From Acanthopleura granulata (Eukaryota > Mollusca > Polyplacophora > Chitonida > Chitonidae), in contig JABBOT010000004.1 of the NCBI GenBank assembly GCA_016165875.1, forward strand, positions 31,835,866 through 31,899,865: 64,000 bases of DNA, in the 5' to 3' direction. The translations under genes were made by a program, and so were the position numbers. Of this stretch, positions 24,901 to 35,900 are shown piece after piece; positions within the stretch are counted from its first letter, which is position 1; every line of letters starts with the position of its first letter. Under the pieces are notes generated by a model. It did not search any database. It was given only the letters and a program-made list of their open reading frames with translations, and was not told where the DNA came from.

Positions 24901-26578
24901 TATTCAACATCAGCACACACATTGTTGTACAATTTTGTCCATAAACATATGATTTTTTGACCATTAGCTAAAATTAGTTCTGGAAGATCAAAGGAGGGAA
25001 AGATATTTTCGATTTTCAGAACCAACAGGAGTTACCCGGCACTGTAGTATTAAGTAAGTATGCCGTTGATTTTCTTTCAGCCCTAAGACGCCTGCGCACA
25101 GCTTTCGGCACAGCCCTTGATCCTGTAAAAGTTGTGAGAATGTCCCGCACGAGATGGAAGAGAGATCGCTTTTCCAGAGGATCGTACTCATTCCCAGCTT
25201 TAGGTAAGTATGGAAAGAGCGTTCAAGATCTCTGGTGACCTTTTTCTTAACTCTCTTGTCCACTGCGGACTAACATGGTACCCAGGAATGTATAAACGGT
25301 CATGTTTATTATGCCAACATGATTCTTTAAGAAGAGCTAAATCGGCGACTGAGATTGAGACTCAACCGCGATATTTGTCAATGGGTTTGAAATTTAAATT
25401 CAATGTCATGTCTAGAATATCGACAGTCTTCCCTGATTCATTAAAAATTGATGACTGTTTCCTTTTGAATTCTTACCAGCTTTAGTTGTTTGTTATCTCG
25501 GCATTCTTTCTTACATATTCCTTGTGAACTTTGTTATAGATTGTTTTAGAAATGGGTCTTGCGACTATCGACCAGAAACGCCGCTTCCTGGTTTACGAGG
25601 GGTGTACGAATGTCAGATATGACGCTTAGATTCACGTACTGATTATGCCTGTATTGCGGTGATGTGATGTTTCGAAAACTAAAACATATTTCATGTAGAA
25701 TGCACCTAGCGTGATAAACAGATGTGTTTGCAACTGTCTGTGTTGACTGTGGGTGGGAGAAAGAACAACTAATCTGTTAAAAAAATGTCCGGCCGCGGAT
25801 AATTAACATGTGCGTAAACGACCCTACGCTGATAGATAGACTGGCACAGTGATGTTGGATTCAAAGTTTGGCAATACGGGCATCTGCCTGTCTCGGGCTC
25901 TGATGTAATGAACACCTCCCTCCGCTCAAGTAACTAGAACGCCGTTGTGATCTGTTATTGCCAGTATGAAATGGCACGCCGACATGGCAACAGTATACCG
26001 GTTACGGTAAATCAGACATAGTCTTGTTCTTAGGCACAGTAACTACTGTATACTCACAGCATTATAAACAGTTTCGGTAGCTGATTTAATGCATCACTGA
26101 TTGAAAATATGAATATATGAATGAAGTAAGAAAACTAATTACATTATTCCGTTTTCATAAATGCGAAAAAAGTTTAATATTTGCACTACCAGCACCACTG
26201 TGTCCAAAACGGAATTTTGCAGCTTACAAACATGGCCCCAAATATTATTAACGGGCCAAAACAAGGTCACGTTGTGAATTCGATATGTTCCTCGAGGATG
26301 AATGTTTTAACATCTTTATGTTTCATGTGTTGTTATCAGGTATGGAAGAAGGAGACTGGGACATTCTCGGGCAGCCAGAGCCACCGCTGTTCTTCGCCGG
26401 TGAGCACACACGAACCAAGCAATACGGAACCGTCCAGACGGCCATTGACACAGGCAGAAAAGCGGCAAAAGAAGTAGAAACTTACTTAAACTTAGTCAAT
26501 TCTGGCAACATGAAGGTGTTATCTAGTTTTGTAATTCTATGCACTCTACTGCTGTCTGTCTTTCATGTGAGTCTATAA
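15935..26578 (+). CDS. Secreted flavin amine oxidase (polyamine-oxidase type), paralogue 1
   Basis: Seven exons: 15935-16145, 19169-19359, 19918-20168, 22211-22440, 23029-23253, 25081-25203, 26340-26578. All introns are GT-AG and the frame is continuous for 489 residues, the usual length of the family. The enzyme should oxidise an amine, probably a polyamine, using FAD and O2 and releasing H2O2. Visible: signal peptide 1-18 (cleavage after VNSA); Rossmann motif VIGAGASG (G25-x-G27-x-x-G30); LEAR and YGGRIW (48-60); DMGAS early in exon 2; a Lys at about 301 in FGTVNK, equivalent to the conserved family lysine; FFAGEHT (428-434), which contacts FAD. Possible N-glycosylation sites include NAT68-70, NQS and NET. 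The last 20 or so residues are hydrophobic, fitting a GPI signal or membrane tail. The Met at 15935 was chosen because it aligns with the paralogue and begins the signal peptide; an in-frame Met at 15860 would bury it. Substrate is not determinable from sequence. Confidence 0.9.
19348..19790 (+). repeat. Tandem array, ~58-bp unit, starting at exon 2 donor of oxidase gene 1
   Basis: The unit reads AAAAGTGGATAATGTGAGCG, then AATATCAGCTAAGTCAATTA, then ACCAGTTTATATATGTAG. Four nearly identical copies lie at about 19500-19740, with more diverged copies on both sides. The first recognisable unit begins inside exon 2: AAAGTGGAAAAG|GTAAGC corresponds to AAAAGTGGATAATGTGAGC in the later units. The array therefore seems to have grown from the exon/intron junction into the intron. 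Confidence 0.8.
20385..20540 (-). repeat. Dispersed ~170-300 bp repeat family, copy (gene 1 intron 3)
   Basis: Minus-orientation copy of the family at 10060 and 44870: GTTGGCCACACG, GTGAAATCCGGCCTATTG, AGAGTTTTATTCTAGCTG, GAGTAACAACTCACACGCCC. A further conserved part (CAATTTATTAAACGTCACTG) extends to about 20590. It lies inside an intron and leaves no mark on the splice sites. Confidence 0.6.
21443..21696 (+). mobile_element. tRNA-derived SINE, copy 2 (gene 1 intron 3)
   Basis: Full-length copy starting GGGGCCTCCGTGGCTCAGTC and ending in GCGTAAAACACTGATCAAAT plus AAATAA. It retains the central GGTCTGCCAGCAACCTGCGG segment and the GTCGTATAAGTGAAATATTC block near the 3' end. It lies in the same orientation as the host gene, between exons 3 and 4. 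No clear target-site duplication is visible. Confidence 0.88.
22530..22645 (-). repeat. Dispersed repeat fragment (gene 1 intron 4)
   Basis: The words GACGGGTTCCTGCAAACAGAA, AACAGTTTTCAATGATGACG and GATGAATAGAATCAGTTTC match 48165-48265 in order. Read on the other strand they match parts of 31640-31730 and 44500-44600. This is a fragment of a repeat family with no coding content. Confidence 0.5.
23238..24102 (+). repeat. Tandem array, 28-bp and 53-bp units, starting at exon 5 donor of oxidase gene 1
   Basis: The monomer is CAGCTTAAAGATTTGGGTAG + GTCTGCGT. In the middle it is organised into a 53-bp composite (a copy with CTTACAGATGGTAGG alternating with CTTAACGATTTGGGTAGG), repeated several times almost without change. 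The first unit is the end of exon 5 and its donor: CAGCTTAAAAACCTAG|GTAAGTCCGC. Units next to the exon are diverged and those in the middle are nearly identical, which points to recent expansion in the centre. Many units keep a GGTAGGT or GGTAAG core, a weak 5' splice-site look-alike. Confidence 0.85.
24190..24420 (-). repeat. Dispersed ~170-300 bp repeat family, copy (gene 1 intron 5)
   Basis: GAGAGTAAAACCACAATACG, GGCCACACGTTACCGGTGAA, TTAGGGTTTTGTTCTTACAG and AGCACCATGGATTAAGCA follow the same order as the other minus-orientation copies at 20385 and 46715. The 3' portion (GGAATTTATTGCGCGTCACT) is also shared. Confidence 0.6.
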
Positions 26579-26780
26579 ATGATTATTAATCTGGACTTAT
26601 CAGCCTTTAGAATATGTAGTAATTCTGTTGTAAGCGAGATATACTAATTTCTAATACATATAACAGATGTTCTACTCGATGTTTTTATTATTTTTGAGTC
26701 AGATTTCATGTATATCAAAAATATTAATACCACAGTATAGCACAACTCTACAGACAGTGAACATTTGACTATCTGCGTCT
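26579..26780 (+). other. Proximal 3' flank of oxidase gene 1
   Basis: About 200 bp of AT-rich sequence between the stop codon and the 36-bp minisatellite. No AATAAA is present here. If the first good signal (27348-27353) is the one used, the minisatellite would lie inside the 3' UTR. Confidence 0.35.
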
Positions 26781-27302
26781 GACGAACTAGTCATGCACCC
26801 TACACCATCACCGTTTGACGAACTAGTCATGCACCCTACACCATCACCGTTTGACGAACTAGTCATGCCCCCTACACCATCACCGTTTTACGAACTAGTC
26901 ATGCTCCCTACACCATCACCGTTTGACGAACTAGTCATGCCCCCCTACACCCTCACCGTTTGACGAACTAGTCATGCCCCTTACACCATCACCGTTAACA
27001 AGTCATGCCCCTACACCATCACCATTTTACGAACTAGTCATGCCCCCTACACCATCACCGTTTGACGAACAAGTCATGCCCCCTACACCATCACCGTTAA
27101 CAAGTCATGCCCCCTACACCATCACCATTTTACGAACTAGTCATGCCCCTACACCATCACCGTTTGACGAACAAGTCATGCCCACACACCATCACAGACT
27201 GACGAATTAGTCATGCCCCCTACATCATATCCGTTTGATGAACTAGTCATGCACCCTACACCATCACCGTTAACTAGTCATGCCCCCTACACCATCACCG
27301 TT
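26781..27302 (+). repeat. 36-bp minisatellite, about 15 copies
   Basis: The unit is GACGAACTAGTCATGCACCC followed by TACACCATCACCGTTT. About 15 copies follow one another. Some units are shortened to about 31 bp by loss of the GACGAACT part (AACAAGTCATGC variants). Point differences are few, so the array is young. It gives a run of apparent Pro/Ser/Thr-rich open frame (about 26974-27210) that is a by-product of the repeat and not a gene. Confidence 0.92.
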
Positions 27303-27347
27303 AAATGATGCATGCATGGTGTATATGTACATTTTCAGAGATGTAGA

Positions 27348-27353
27348 AATAAA
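27348..27353 (+). terminator. Candidate polyadenylation signal for oxidase gene 1
   Basis: AATAAA, 770 bp after the stop codon and just past the minisatellite. It is the first canonical hexamer after the stop. It may be chance in AT-rich DNA. Confidence 0.3.
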
Positions 27354-28130
27354 GGAAAAAGAAAAGCTAACAAATTCATCAACCGTGTTATCTGTTTTGG
27401 AGCAGACTTAAGTTTAGTTTAAACGTCCGGTATGTAACGTATTCTGTTGTCCTGTAATTTCTCCTGTAAGTTTGTTGTCACGTCACCTTCAAACTATTGC
27501 GTAGTTAAGATGTTAACATTAATTCAATGCTATTCTTCCATGAAGAGATGCGTTGTCAAGACACTGTTTACGACAAACGTCAGTGCTCATGACAAGAAAT
27601 GTGTTATATACCGAATTAACCAAGGTCAGTATCTGGATCTTTTGTGTCATTATGGGGTGGAAAATTTGCCATTCTCATGGTGTACATGTTAATGTTTTAA
27701 ACACGTGTACATGTTAATGTTTTAAACACAAGGTGTGGAGGCCAGGAGGTCCAAGACGGCCTACAATAGTCACACTAGATTGCGAGGAATAACAAAAATC
27801 ATTTCCATTCCTTCGGCCACAATTGCATATGAACTGGGCTGGCTAAAAAGTGTTAGACAGGCATGGAGTTTTTTTTCTCTTCTCGAACCACTTTCTTGAT
27901 GTAAGTACCGGCATGTTCATGGATATTTCACTAATACGGTGGCGGCCACCACGGAAACCGAACAGACGTGATACATGGAAGGCGATACAAAGTGTTGATC
28001 ATCGCTGCTCGGTATGGCTTTGTACCATCGCTACACAGGGTTATACAACGCTGAATAGATGGGCCATATATAATCGGCATTCATAGACATAAGCTCCATT
28101 TACACTCGCACAACCTGATACAAATCGTGA
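27354..28130. other. Spacer between the oxidase paralogues, part 1
   Basis: No gene is recognised. A short local duplication (GTGTACATGTTAATGTTTTA, twice, at about 27680-27725) is the only structure noticed. Confidence 0.4.
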
Positions 28131-28262
28131 TGAGTAGGGCGAAGTGTCGTTCTCTGGTATATATATATGTGTGTGTGTGTGTGTGTGCGTGACCGGGATT
28201 GATCCAGGATCTCCCGACCTCGAGGCAGACGCTAACCACAAGGCCACAGAGGCGGTTGGTTA
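28131..28262 (-). mobile_element. tRNA-like SINE head with (TG)n
   Basis: On the minus strand, GCCTCTGTGGCCTTGTGGTT starts a tRNA-like segment with an A box (GGCCTTGTGGTTAGCGT) and a B-box-like GGATCAATCCC. It is followed by a CA/TG dinucleotide run (plus strand about 28167-28188). The acceptor stem does not close and the T stem has a mismatch, so it is a tRNA-derived repeat and not a working tRNA gene. It belongs to a different family from the four 250-bp SINEs. Confidence 0.6.
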
Positions 28263-29955
28263 AGGATGTAGTTTCACAAATAATCTCCTCAGCTTATGTG
28301 CTGTATGGGGTTTTCCGACCAAGATCCCCTGCTCATATTAGGAAACAACAGCTAGTTTTGTATACTTATTACCGCTAGTGGAATTACTAGAGATTTATTA
28401 TTCTAATTTTGCTACTATATATACTATACAAAATATGGTCATACGGTTCACTCTTTCCTGTGTAATGGCTGTTTTCCTCGGTATTTTTGGGGTCATTATA
28501 GAATGAAAATATATTTCTCTTTCTGGAGAAACAATATATGTAACTATGATTAAAGGATACGAAAACATAAAAACAATGCCAAAATAAGATGAAAGAACAT
28601 AAAAAGTTATTTGCAGACATAGCCTTTAATATTTATTTCGATTTTCTCTTTCAGAAGAAAACAGTACTTGAAAATGGTTTTGCATGTTGGTTACTTGGGA
28701 CTACTTCTGGCGTATATTGTCTTTGAGCAATAATATTATAAACGATGATGTTGCACATTTTCAATAGCCATATCTTTACCAGAATTTGGTCTTTTCATGC
28801 AACAAATATGTTCAATCTGGATTTTGGTAATATTTATATTTTTAATATATTTATAAATATTTTCATAATTGAGATAAAATGCATATGTTTGAATGTAAAG
28901 AATCAATTTACATTCATGACAAATACATTTATTAGACACGCACCACATCGTTTTTTAGAACATTATTACGCAAAGACAATATAAAGTGGTCCCAAATAAC
29001 CACCCTAAAAATTATTTTCAAATAATCTATTCTCCTGAAAGTCAAGTTCAAAATAAATATTAAAGAATATTTCTGCAAATAACTCATCTGATTTTGGAAT
29101 CGCTTTTAGGTTTTCTTTTCCTTTAATGTATAACAAAAAGACAAAGATATCAACAATAAGTTTTTTTGCTGGGCAAACATTGAAGAAAGAGTTGAGCAGA
29201 AAACAGTACAGAACACAAGTAAATCCAATGATATGCTGTTTGTTTTATTAAAATATTCGATATCCCGCACTTGTATGCCTCGTAGCAATTTTCAATTTAT
29301 ATTAAAAATTGATATTTAGCAATGTGATATAAATGTTAAGATGCAGGCAAATTCTGGTAAACATAAGAGTTGTTCGGTGTTACCAAAATCTATCATAGAA
29401 CACGTAGATACACCACTCTTCAATAGGAAGATGTATTAGGCTCTATCCCCATAGTAAAGTCTTCATTCCCTGAATATGAAACACGCTACATACATTCTGG
29501 ATAATGCAAACTCGGATCAACAACTCGACCAGTTGCGTTTGGAACGTTTATTAAGGTTTTCTTCTAGGATCATCTTGTTGGCAAGTAATGCATCTGTCCC
29601 CAAAGTAACTCATAATACATAGAAGTAGCGTCTTTAAGTTTTTCCTTTCGCGACATTCTTTTCATGCTATCTAATTGGATACGAACATTGTCAGCGTGAG
29701 TGTGCGTGTGTGTCTATAAGTCTAGTTATAGGATTATGAATACCCTCCGGACAGGAATGGCGTGTGAACAGAAACATTACACTGTGTTAAAAACGCAATA
29801 TTGTGCGCCAATAAGTGGAGACGCAACATGTGAATCATCAGACACAAGGATAAACATTTTTTTCAAACATAATATACAAGACGAGCGTTGTACATATTCT
29901 CATAATCCTCAAGGCAGTAGTCGGAGTAGGTTCGCGTCGTGTATTCTAGAGGAAA
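28263..29955. other. Spacer between the oxidase paralogues, part 2
   Basis: Strongly AT-rich, no gene recognised. The last 30 bp before 29956 (TTCGCGTCGTGTATTCTAGA) match the leader of gene 1 (TTCACGTCGTGTATTCTGCA), so part of the 5' UTR was included in the gene duplication. Further upstream the two flanks are unrelated. Confidence 0.5.
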
Positions 29956-32900
29956 ATGTTCCCGTTATTCTTGTTGGTGTCGTTTGGCGCTTACAGCGTG
30001 AACAGTGCTGATGAGGTTATAGTGATAGGCGCCGGGGCTTCAGGACTGGCAGCCGCCAGAGCACTGACCGATTCTGGAAAGTTCAAAGTGACCGTCTTAG
30101 AAGCCAGGCCCAATCGTTACGGCGGAAGAATATGGACAGATTTTTCCAATTTCCCAAACGCTACGGGTAAATATTTACAATTTTATTTTAATGCAACAGA
30201 CAAGGGCAAAGCTAGGAAATTCGTTTTAGCAAGTTTTGTAATGAAATTATAAAATGACAAGAATCGTGAATGAGCGCAGGTTTGATAAAATCGTAGAAAA
30301 GTTAATTGCTCAGCATTTGGTTAACGCTATACAGAAGAATTGTTCTCTTCTATATTCTATATATAAGATGGTGGCCAGTTTTATGGGCATGAGGAGAGCT
30401 CGCGGTAAACCACCAACCTCTGTATGTTACTGACGATCTATCTCACGTGGAAGACCGGTGTTTTTTTTAAGGAACATAAAATCTGAGTGAACGGCCACAC
30501 GAGCGATGTGCATGCACCGCATATTGTCACCTGTCCCTACGAACAGTGAGGTCTATTCCTGTGGAGGTGCGCAAATGAAACAACACTGCTTACTTGACTG
30601 ACTGTATGTGCCTTGAATATGTGTTATACGCTCACGTGTACTCCATCGAAACGTGCTAGACTTTATTATCGTCGTGTAAAGCCATACTCATCAGATACTA
30701 CATGACTGCAAGTATCCCATTAGAAGTTTACAGTTATTTCATGTCGTATTTTACATCTGGAACAAATCTCGGACAATAATCATTTAGAAACGTATATATA
30801 TTTGAGCAGATCGTGAGAAATGCCACGCTTTCTCTATGTAACACCGTGATATTTCCCTAGACCCACGTAACAAACTAGAAACACTATGGTAATTTTCATA
30901 TCTTGGCAATTGGACAGTTTGTACCGCTCTCGAGAATATCTCAGACACAAGTCTGTCCGAGATTTTTATGACAAAAATCCATATTTTCGCTATTTACCAA
31001 GAATAGCTAAATCTAATATAAAATATCACACTCGTATCTGTACCATTTAGAATGTAAATATGAGTCTAAAATTTGAAAAAGTTGTAAACCCTCTGTATAA
31101 ATTTTACGTCTTTATTACTGAATTTGAATGGAAGACGTACACAGAAGACGCTGATGTCTTGTGAAAGGTAATTATTTGTGCTATTTTCCAAAGTAGCGTT
31201 TTTTTTTTTGCCGAAAATCCCCAGTATTTCCTGTAAAGCCAGGTTAACTCTGAGAGCAACAACTACCTTACTTGAGCACTTAAACAAGTGATAGCTCTAT
31301 GGATTGTTTCACACAAATTTCATTGAAATATACTCTTCTTCAACGGGGACGTTACTCTACAACCAAAAGCAGTTTTATGCACCTTCCTACAGGACGTGTG
31401 AAGGCGGTATAACAGTATATTTACATATTTTTACTCTACAGACTTCTAGACTTATTTAAATTTCCGTTTTAGAAGGTAAATATTGGAGTATGTTCTTTAC
31501 TCTGATGAGGTCATATTTACCTAGAAATGTTCATAATGTTGGGCGTGATCGCCACGTTGGATACATGAGGATTTGCAATCAAAGCGCAACGGAGATACAT
31601 ATTTGATTACCGACACCACATTACAGTAGAATGGTACACAATTTTGTTCATCATTTCATACAAAACATTATTCGTTGCATCTTTTTGTCATCATTGAAAA
31701 CTGTTGATGGCTTCTCTCTGAAGGAAGCCTCATTGTATATTTTATATAGTTTCTTAGTTCCTTGGTAGTTATTTGTCATTTGTCGTTTTTGGAAACTGGT
31801 CCGAACACCTATTTTGATTGACGGCTGGCAAACGCATGTCGGTGTTGACGTTTAGTTTCAGTGATGATATGAGTTTAGTTCATCATACTTTCACTCAGGG
31901 AAAAGGGACGGAAATTAATTCTTCTTAAAATTTAGATACCATCTGGTGTGTAGATTGGAAGAAACTTTTGATTTACTCCTTGATGCTTCAGGGTTCCCGA
32001 TAAGAAAGTGAACCATATATGTGTTAAATGTACAACAGCGTCTGGTCATTGAATTGAGGTGAAATCATTGTGCTTACTGAATTCGAGCTTCTGCTCTGGA
32101 GGCTAGACGCCCAAGGCACAAGGCATTGTTTAGCCAGGCGAATGTATTCGCGGATAAAGAAGGCATTGTTACAGAGGCCTGTAATTTTCCTGCAATCTTT
32201 ACTGCAACAATAAAACGGTTCATTTCATTTCTTGAAGTGGTTATTCAGGAGTATAATGTCGTGTTTTAATTTAATGAATTTGATTCAAATTACTTAGACT
32301 TCAATGAAGCGAATTAATTGAATGCACTTCGCATAACATAAGTGGCTATGCATCTATAAAGTATATTGCCAGGCAGAGAAAATACAATCGGTAGAGGAGG
32401 GTGTCATGAATTTAAGTGTCAGTTACTCTCAAAACGGTGCTCCAGCACTGAAACATTCTTACTTTTGAATATTTTAATGATATATACAGAAGAATGTTTT
32501 TTTGTTTCTTTTTCGATAATGTTGTCTGGTAAAATTGCGTACTCTTTGGTGCATCGCATATCACTAAAATTACAATTCACCGTATCATGCCGACTAAAAT
32601 ATCAATCCAATTATACCCAGCACCTATAAGTTGTAGCATTCATTCGTATCGATGTTCCTGGCAGTATTCTTTATTTCTTACGGAGAATATGTGCCGTGTG
32701 ACGCTATCATAGGTCATTCGATTTTATGTTATCAATATTTAAGTTTCCATGATAAGACTACAATATTGCCGACATGGGTTATTTATTTATTTATAATTAT
32801 TTATTCCAATATTGTGGCAGTGAACTATGGCTATCGCGCGTTATGCAGTCATGTGTATTTATGCATGTTTACGTTTTTTGTCGTTCTCGAAAAACACAAT

Positions 32901-35900
32901 TTTTCATTTATATGACAACGAAGAATTCTTAGTATGTATATATGTTGTGTCTTCTTGTGTCAGGGCATCCCCATGCCGCCAAAGTGCTGTTCCCACGTTA
33001 ACATCATGCCGAGGACACCAGACAGGACACCCCACACACTCACAGTATACTGACACCGTGTCGACCGGTCCTGTTTTTCTTGCTCAAACAAGAAGCAGCA
33101 GCAAGAACCATTGAAATCTTTGGTAACATCCCTCCCAGGGTTGACCTCAGATTTCCCGGTCTTAGAACGCCTTATGAAACATTATATTCATACAGGCCTG
33201 TTACGTCAGGGAATTATGGTATAAGAATAGACAAATTCATCCTCATCGAAACTGTATTCGGGGATACTTTACAGGTGTAATTATCTTTTCTTTGACAGGC
33301 CCAGAAGCCGACATGGGAGCTAGTTTCATTCGTTACCCAGACGAACGCAACTCCGTGGTCAAACTCCACAGAGACTTTAATCTGCAGATGCTTGGAGTGA
33401 ACAAAAAGGTGTCACTTGCAGTTAGAGGGAACGACTCTATGCCATATACACAGGCCAGGATAGACTGGGCTGCAATGAAAGTGTTTAAGGTATGGTTACA
33501 ATTGCTTATAACAACAAAATATAATCTTACCTAATTATTCACCTAGCAGTGGGAAAAACCCTTCCTTACCTGTGTGTTTTTGCTATATACTCCCACTTCT
33601 GACGCTTTCAAAGCTGTGCTCATCCAATTTTGCATTTGTATGCAGGCTTTCCAAGCAGTTAGCGGCCTGTCATCAAGCTTGAAGAAAGACATATCCGTGC
33701 AAGCAGCTTTGAGACAAGTGAATCAGTCCCAGTTAATCAGCGATCCTCTTTCGCAAACATTTGTGGCTCTTCAAGAATTTGACTTCGGATCTCCCATAAA
33801 CTATTTGAGCACCAAGTATATAAATGCTGGACTTGGGGATGATGCAAGGGTTGAAGACAAAATACCAGAGCTTGGTTACAGCAGGATGTTGGACAGGTAA
33901 GCTACATGTAACAGAGCTTCATGACGCTTTGAGCATAAGTCGTACTATTACGTGATTTCCTAAACTGGGTCGGGTTTGGCCGGAACGGAAAGTAATGATA
34001 TTATTACTTCCCACTTTTCCTATTCGCACTCTGACTTAAAAACATTGTAGGGTTGAAAATTGTTATTAGGATCTTATGGTTTTTGGTACACCAACACCGT
34101 TCAAGATCATTATTTTTGCAACAAATAATACCTATCATTAGAAATACGTGATAACACATAATAATACGTAATACATGTACATAATATATGTATAGGATTT
34201 TCACGAAGTCGCCGCGCTTAGAGATAAGCGGCTGATGTGTGAATTTCTACACATATTAAGTGCACAATTTCTGGGCCCTCTCTGTCTCTGTGTTATAGGA
34301 TCGTCCAGAACTCTCCATCGGACAACCCTCTAAATATCACCCTGGGCCAGGAAGTTATCGAGGTGAACGTCCAAGAAGACAAGCGCGTGGTTATCAAATG
34401 TCAGAACGGAGAGACTTACATGGCGGACGCTGCTATTGTCACGTTACCATTGGGTGTTTTAAAAGTAAATGGCGTCAAATTCACACCACCTTTATCCATG
34501 AAAAAGACGATGGCAATAAAAAGAGTTGGTAATCATCTCTTTCTATTCAACTGCTACTTAAGCTGTGATGTGCGGGTCAGTTAGTAACGATTTACTTTAG
34601 TGTGTCACACGTAAGTGTGGGCCAGATCCTTGGATGCTTTTTCGCTCGATTGTATCCGTGATCCGTTACAAAGTGAATATAGATTGAGACACAGTAAACT
34701 TTGTACATAACAAACGACTATCTAGGGTGATATATAGATTTGTGAACATCTGTGACGTTAGTAGAAATCCGTTGAATATGGACATTGTTTGGTAGATAAA
34801 TACGTCGTGACTGAAAGTATTCTCTGCTACATGGAAGGCGCTCTATTCTTGACATTTTGTTATCTCTAATTAGTTAACATTATTCAGGGAATCTTAGGCG
34901 TCCCATGAACAGCCATATATATATATATATTTTTTAGAAAGAAAAAAAAAGACATTAAAAAATAAACAAAACCAAAAAAACCCCTCTCCCCCATTAAATG
35001 GTTGTTCTCTTTTCTTTTGGATTACTCAGACTCATTTAAATATTTTAGTATCATAATTTCAGGTGTTATATATTACATCCATCTTTTTCAGGATTTGGAA
35101 CTATCAACAAGATTGTGTTAAAATTCAACCAACGATTTTGGCCGAATGATGCAGAGAACATAAATGTGGCACTGCGAAAGATTTCTGACAGAGGAAAATT
35201 TTCCTTTATGTCAGCTTACCACAATGTCGGAAACAAGCCTTTTATAGTGATTCATGCTGTCGGCCATTTTGGAGAAGAGAGCGAAAAACTGGGTAATAGC
35301 CAGATTAAAGACTTAGGTAAGTCTGCATTACCTAACACACTGTGTAGGTCAGAATCATATAAAAACTTAGTTATAGCTAAGCTAAGGTATAGCCAGATTA
35401 ATTAAGCATAGCTAGAACTAGTTATATCCAGACCTTGGTATTAAAAGACTTGAACTACATTTCTGAATCTAACAGGCTAGGTACCCATTTTAAAGTGCTG
35501 TTTTGGTGACATGTCTGTATCTTACTGGCTGGAAGCGGTATAAATACTGGAGAGTTGCTAACAGTTTAGATGGCTTCCATCCTTTGGAACTCACGCCTGT
35601 TAATTACAGTGCAAGAAGACCCGATTAAAACCTGTGATTTATAGTACTTTTATATGTGTAGACAAGAGGGAAATAGTTTGACTGATAACGTAAATCTATA
35701 TGAAGATTGCTTCATGGAAAATCAATGAAATAAAACAAGCCGGTCATGAAAAGCATTTGCTTGCATAATAAACTTTCCGGATGAACCCCCTCCTTTGGCA
35801 AGTTACTCACGAACTTTGCCACACCCGACTTGTATGGGGCGATTTGCAAGGAACATTTGAAGAAGACAAGTGGTCTTTCTCGAACGTACGACATTACAAA

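Noticed and set aside
26974..27210. Open frame rich in Pro, Thr and Ser
   Set aside because: It is wholly made of the 36-bp minisatellite; the unit length is a multiple of three, which keeps the frame open by chance.
28189..28262. Candidate tRNA gene on the minus strand
   Set aside because: A and B boxes are present, but the acceptor stem does not pair and the T stem has a mismatch; it is followed by a CA repeat, as in a tRNA-derived SINE.
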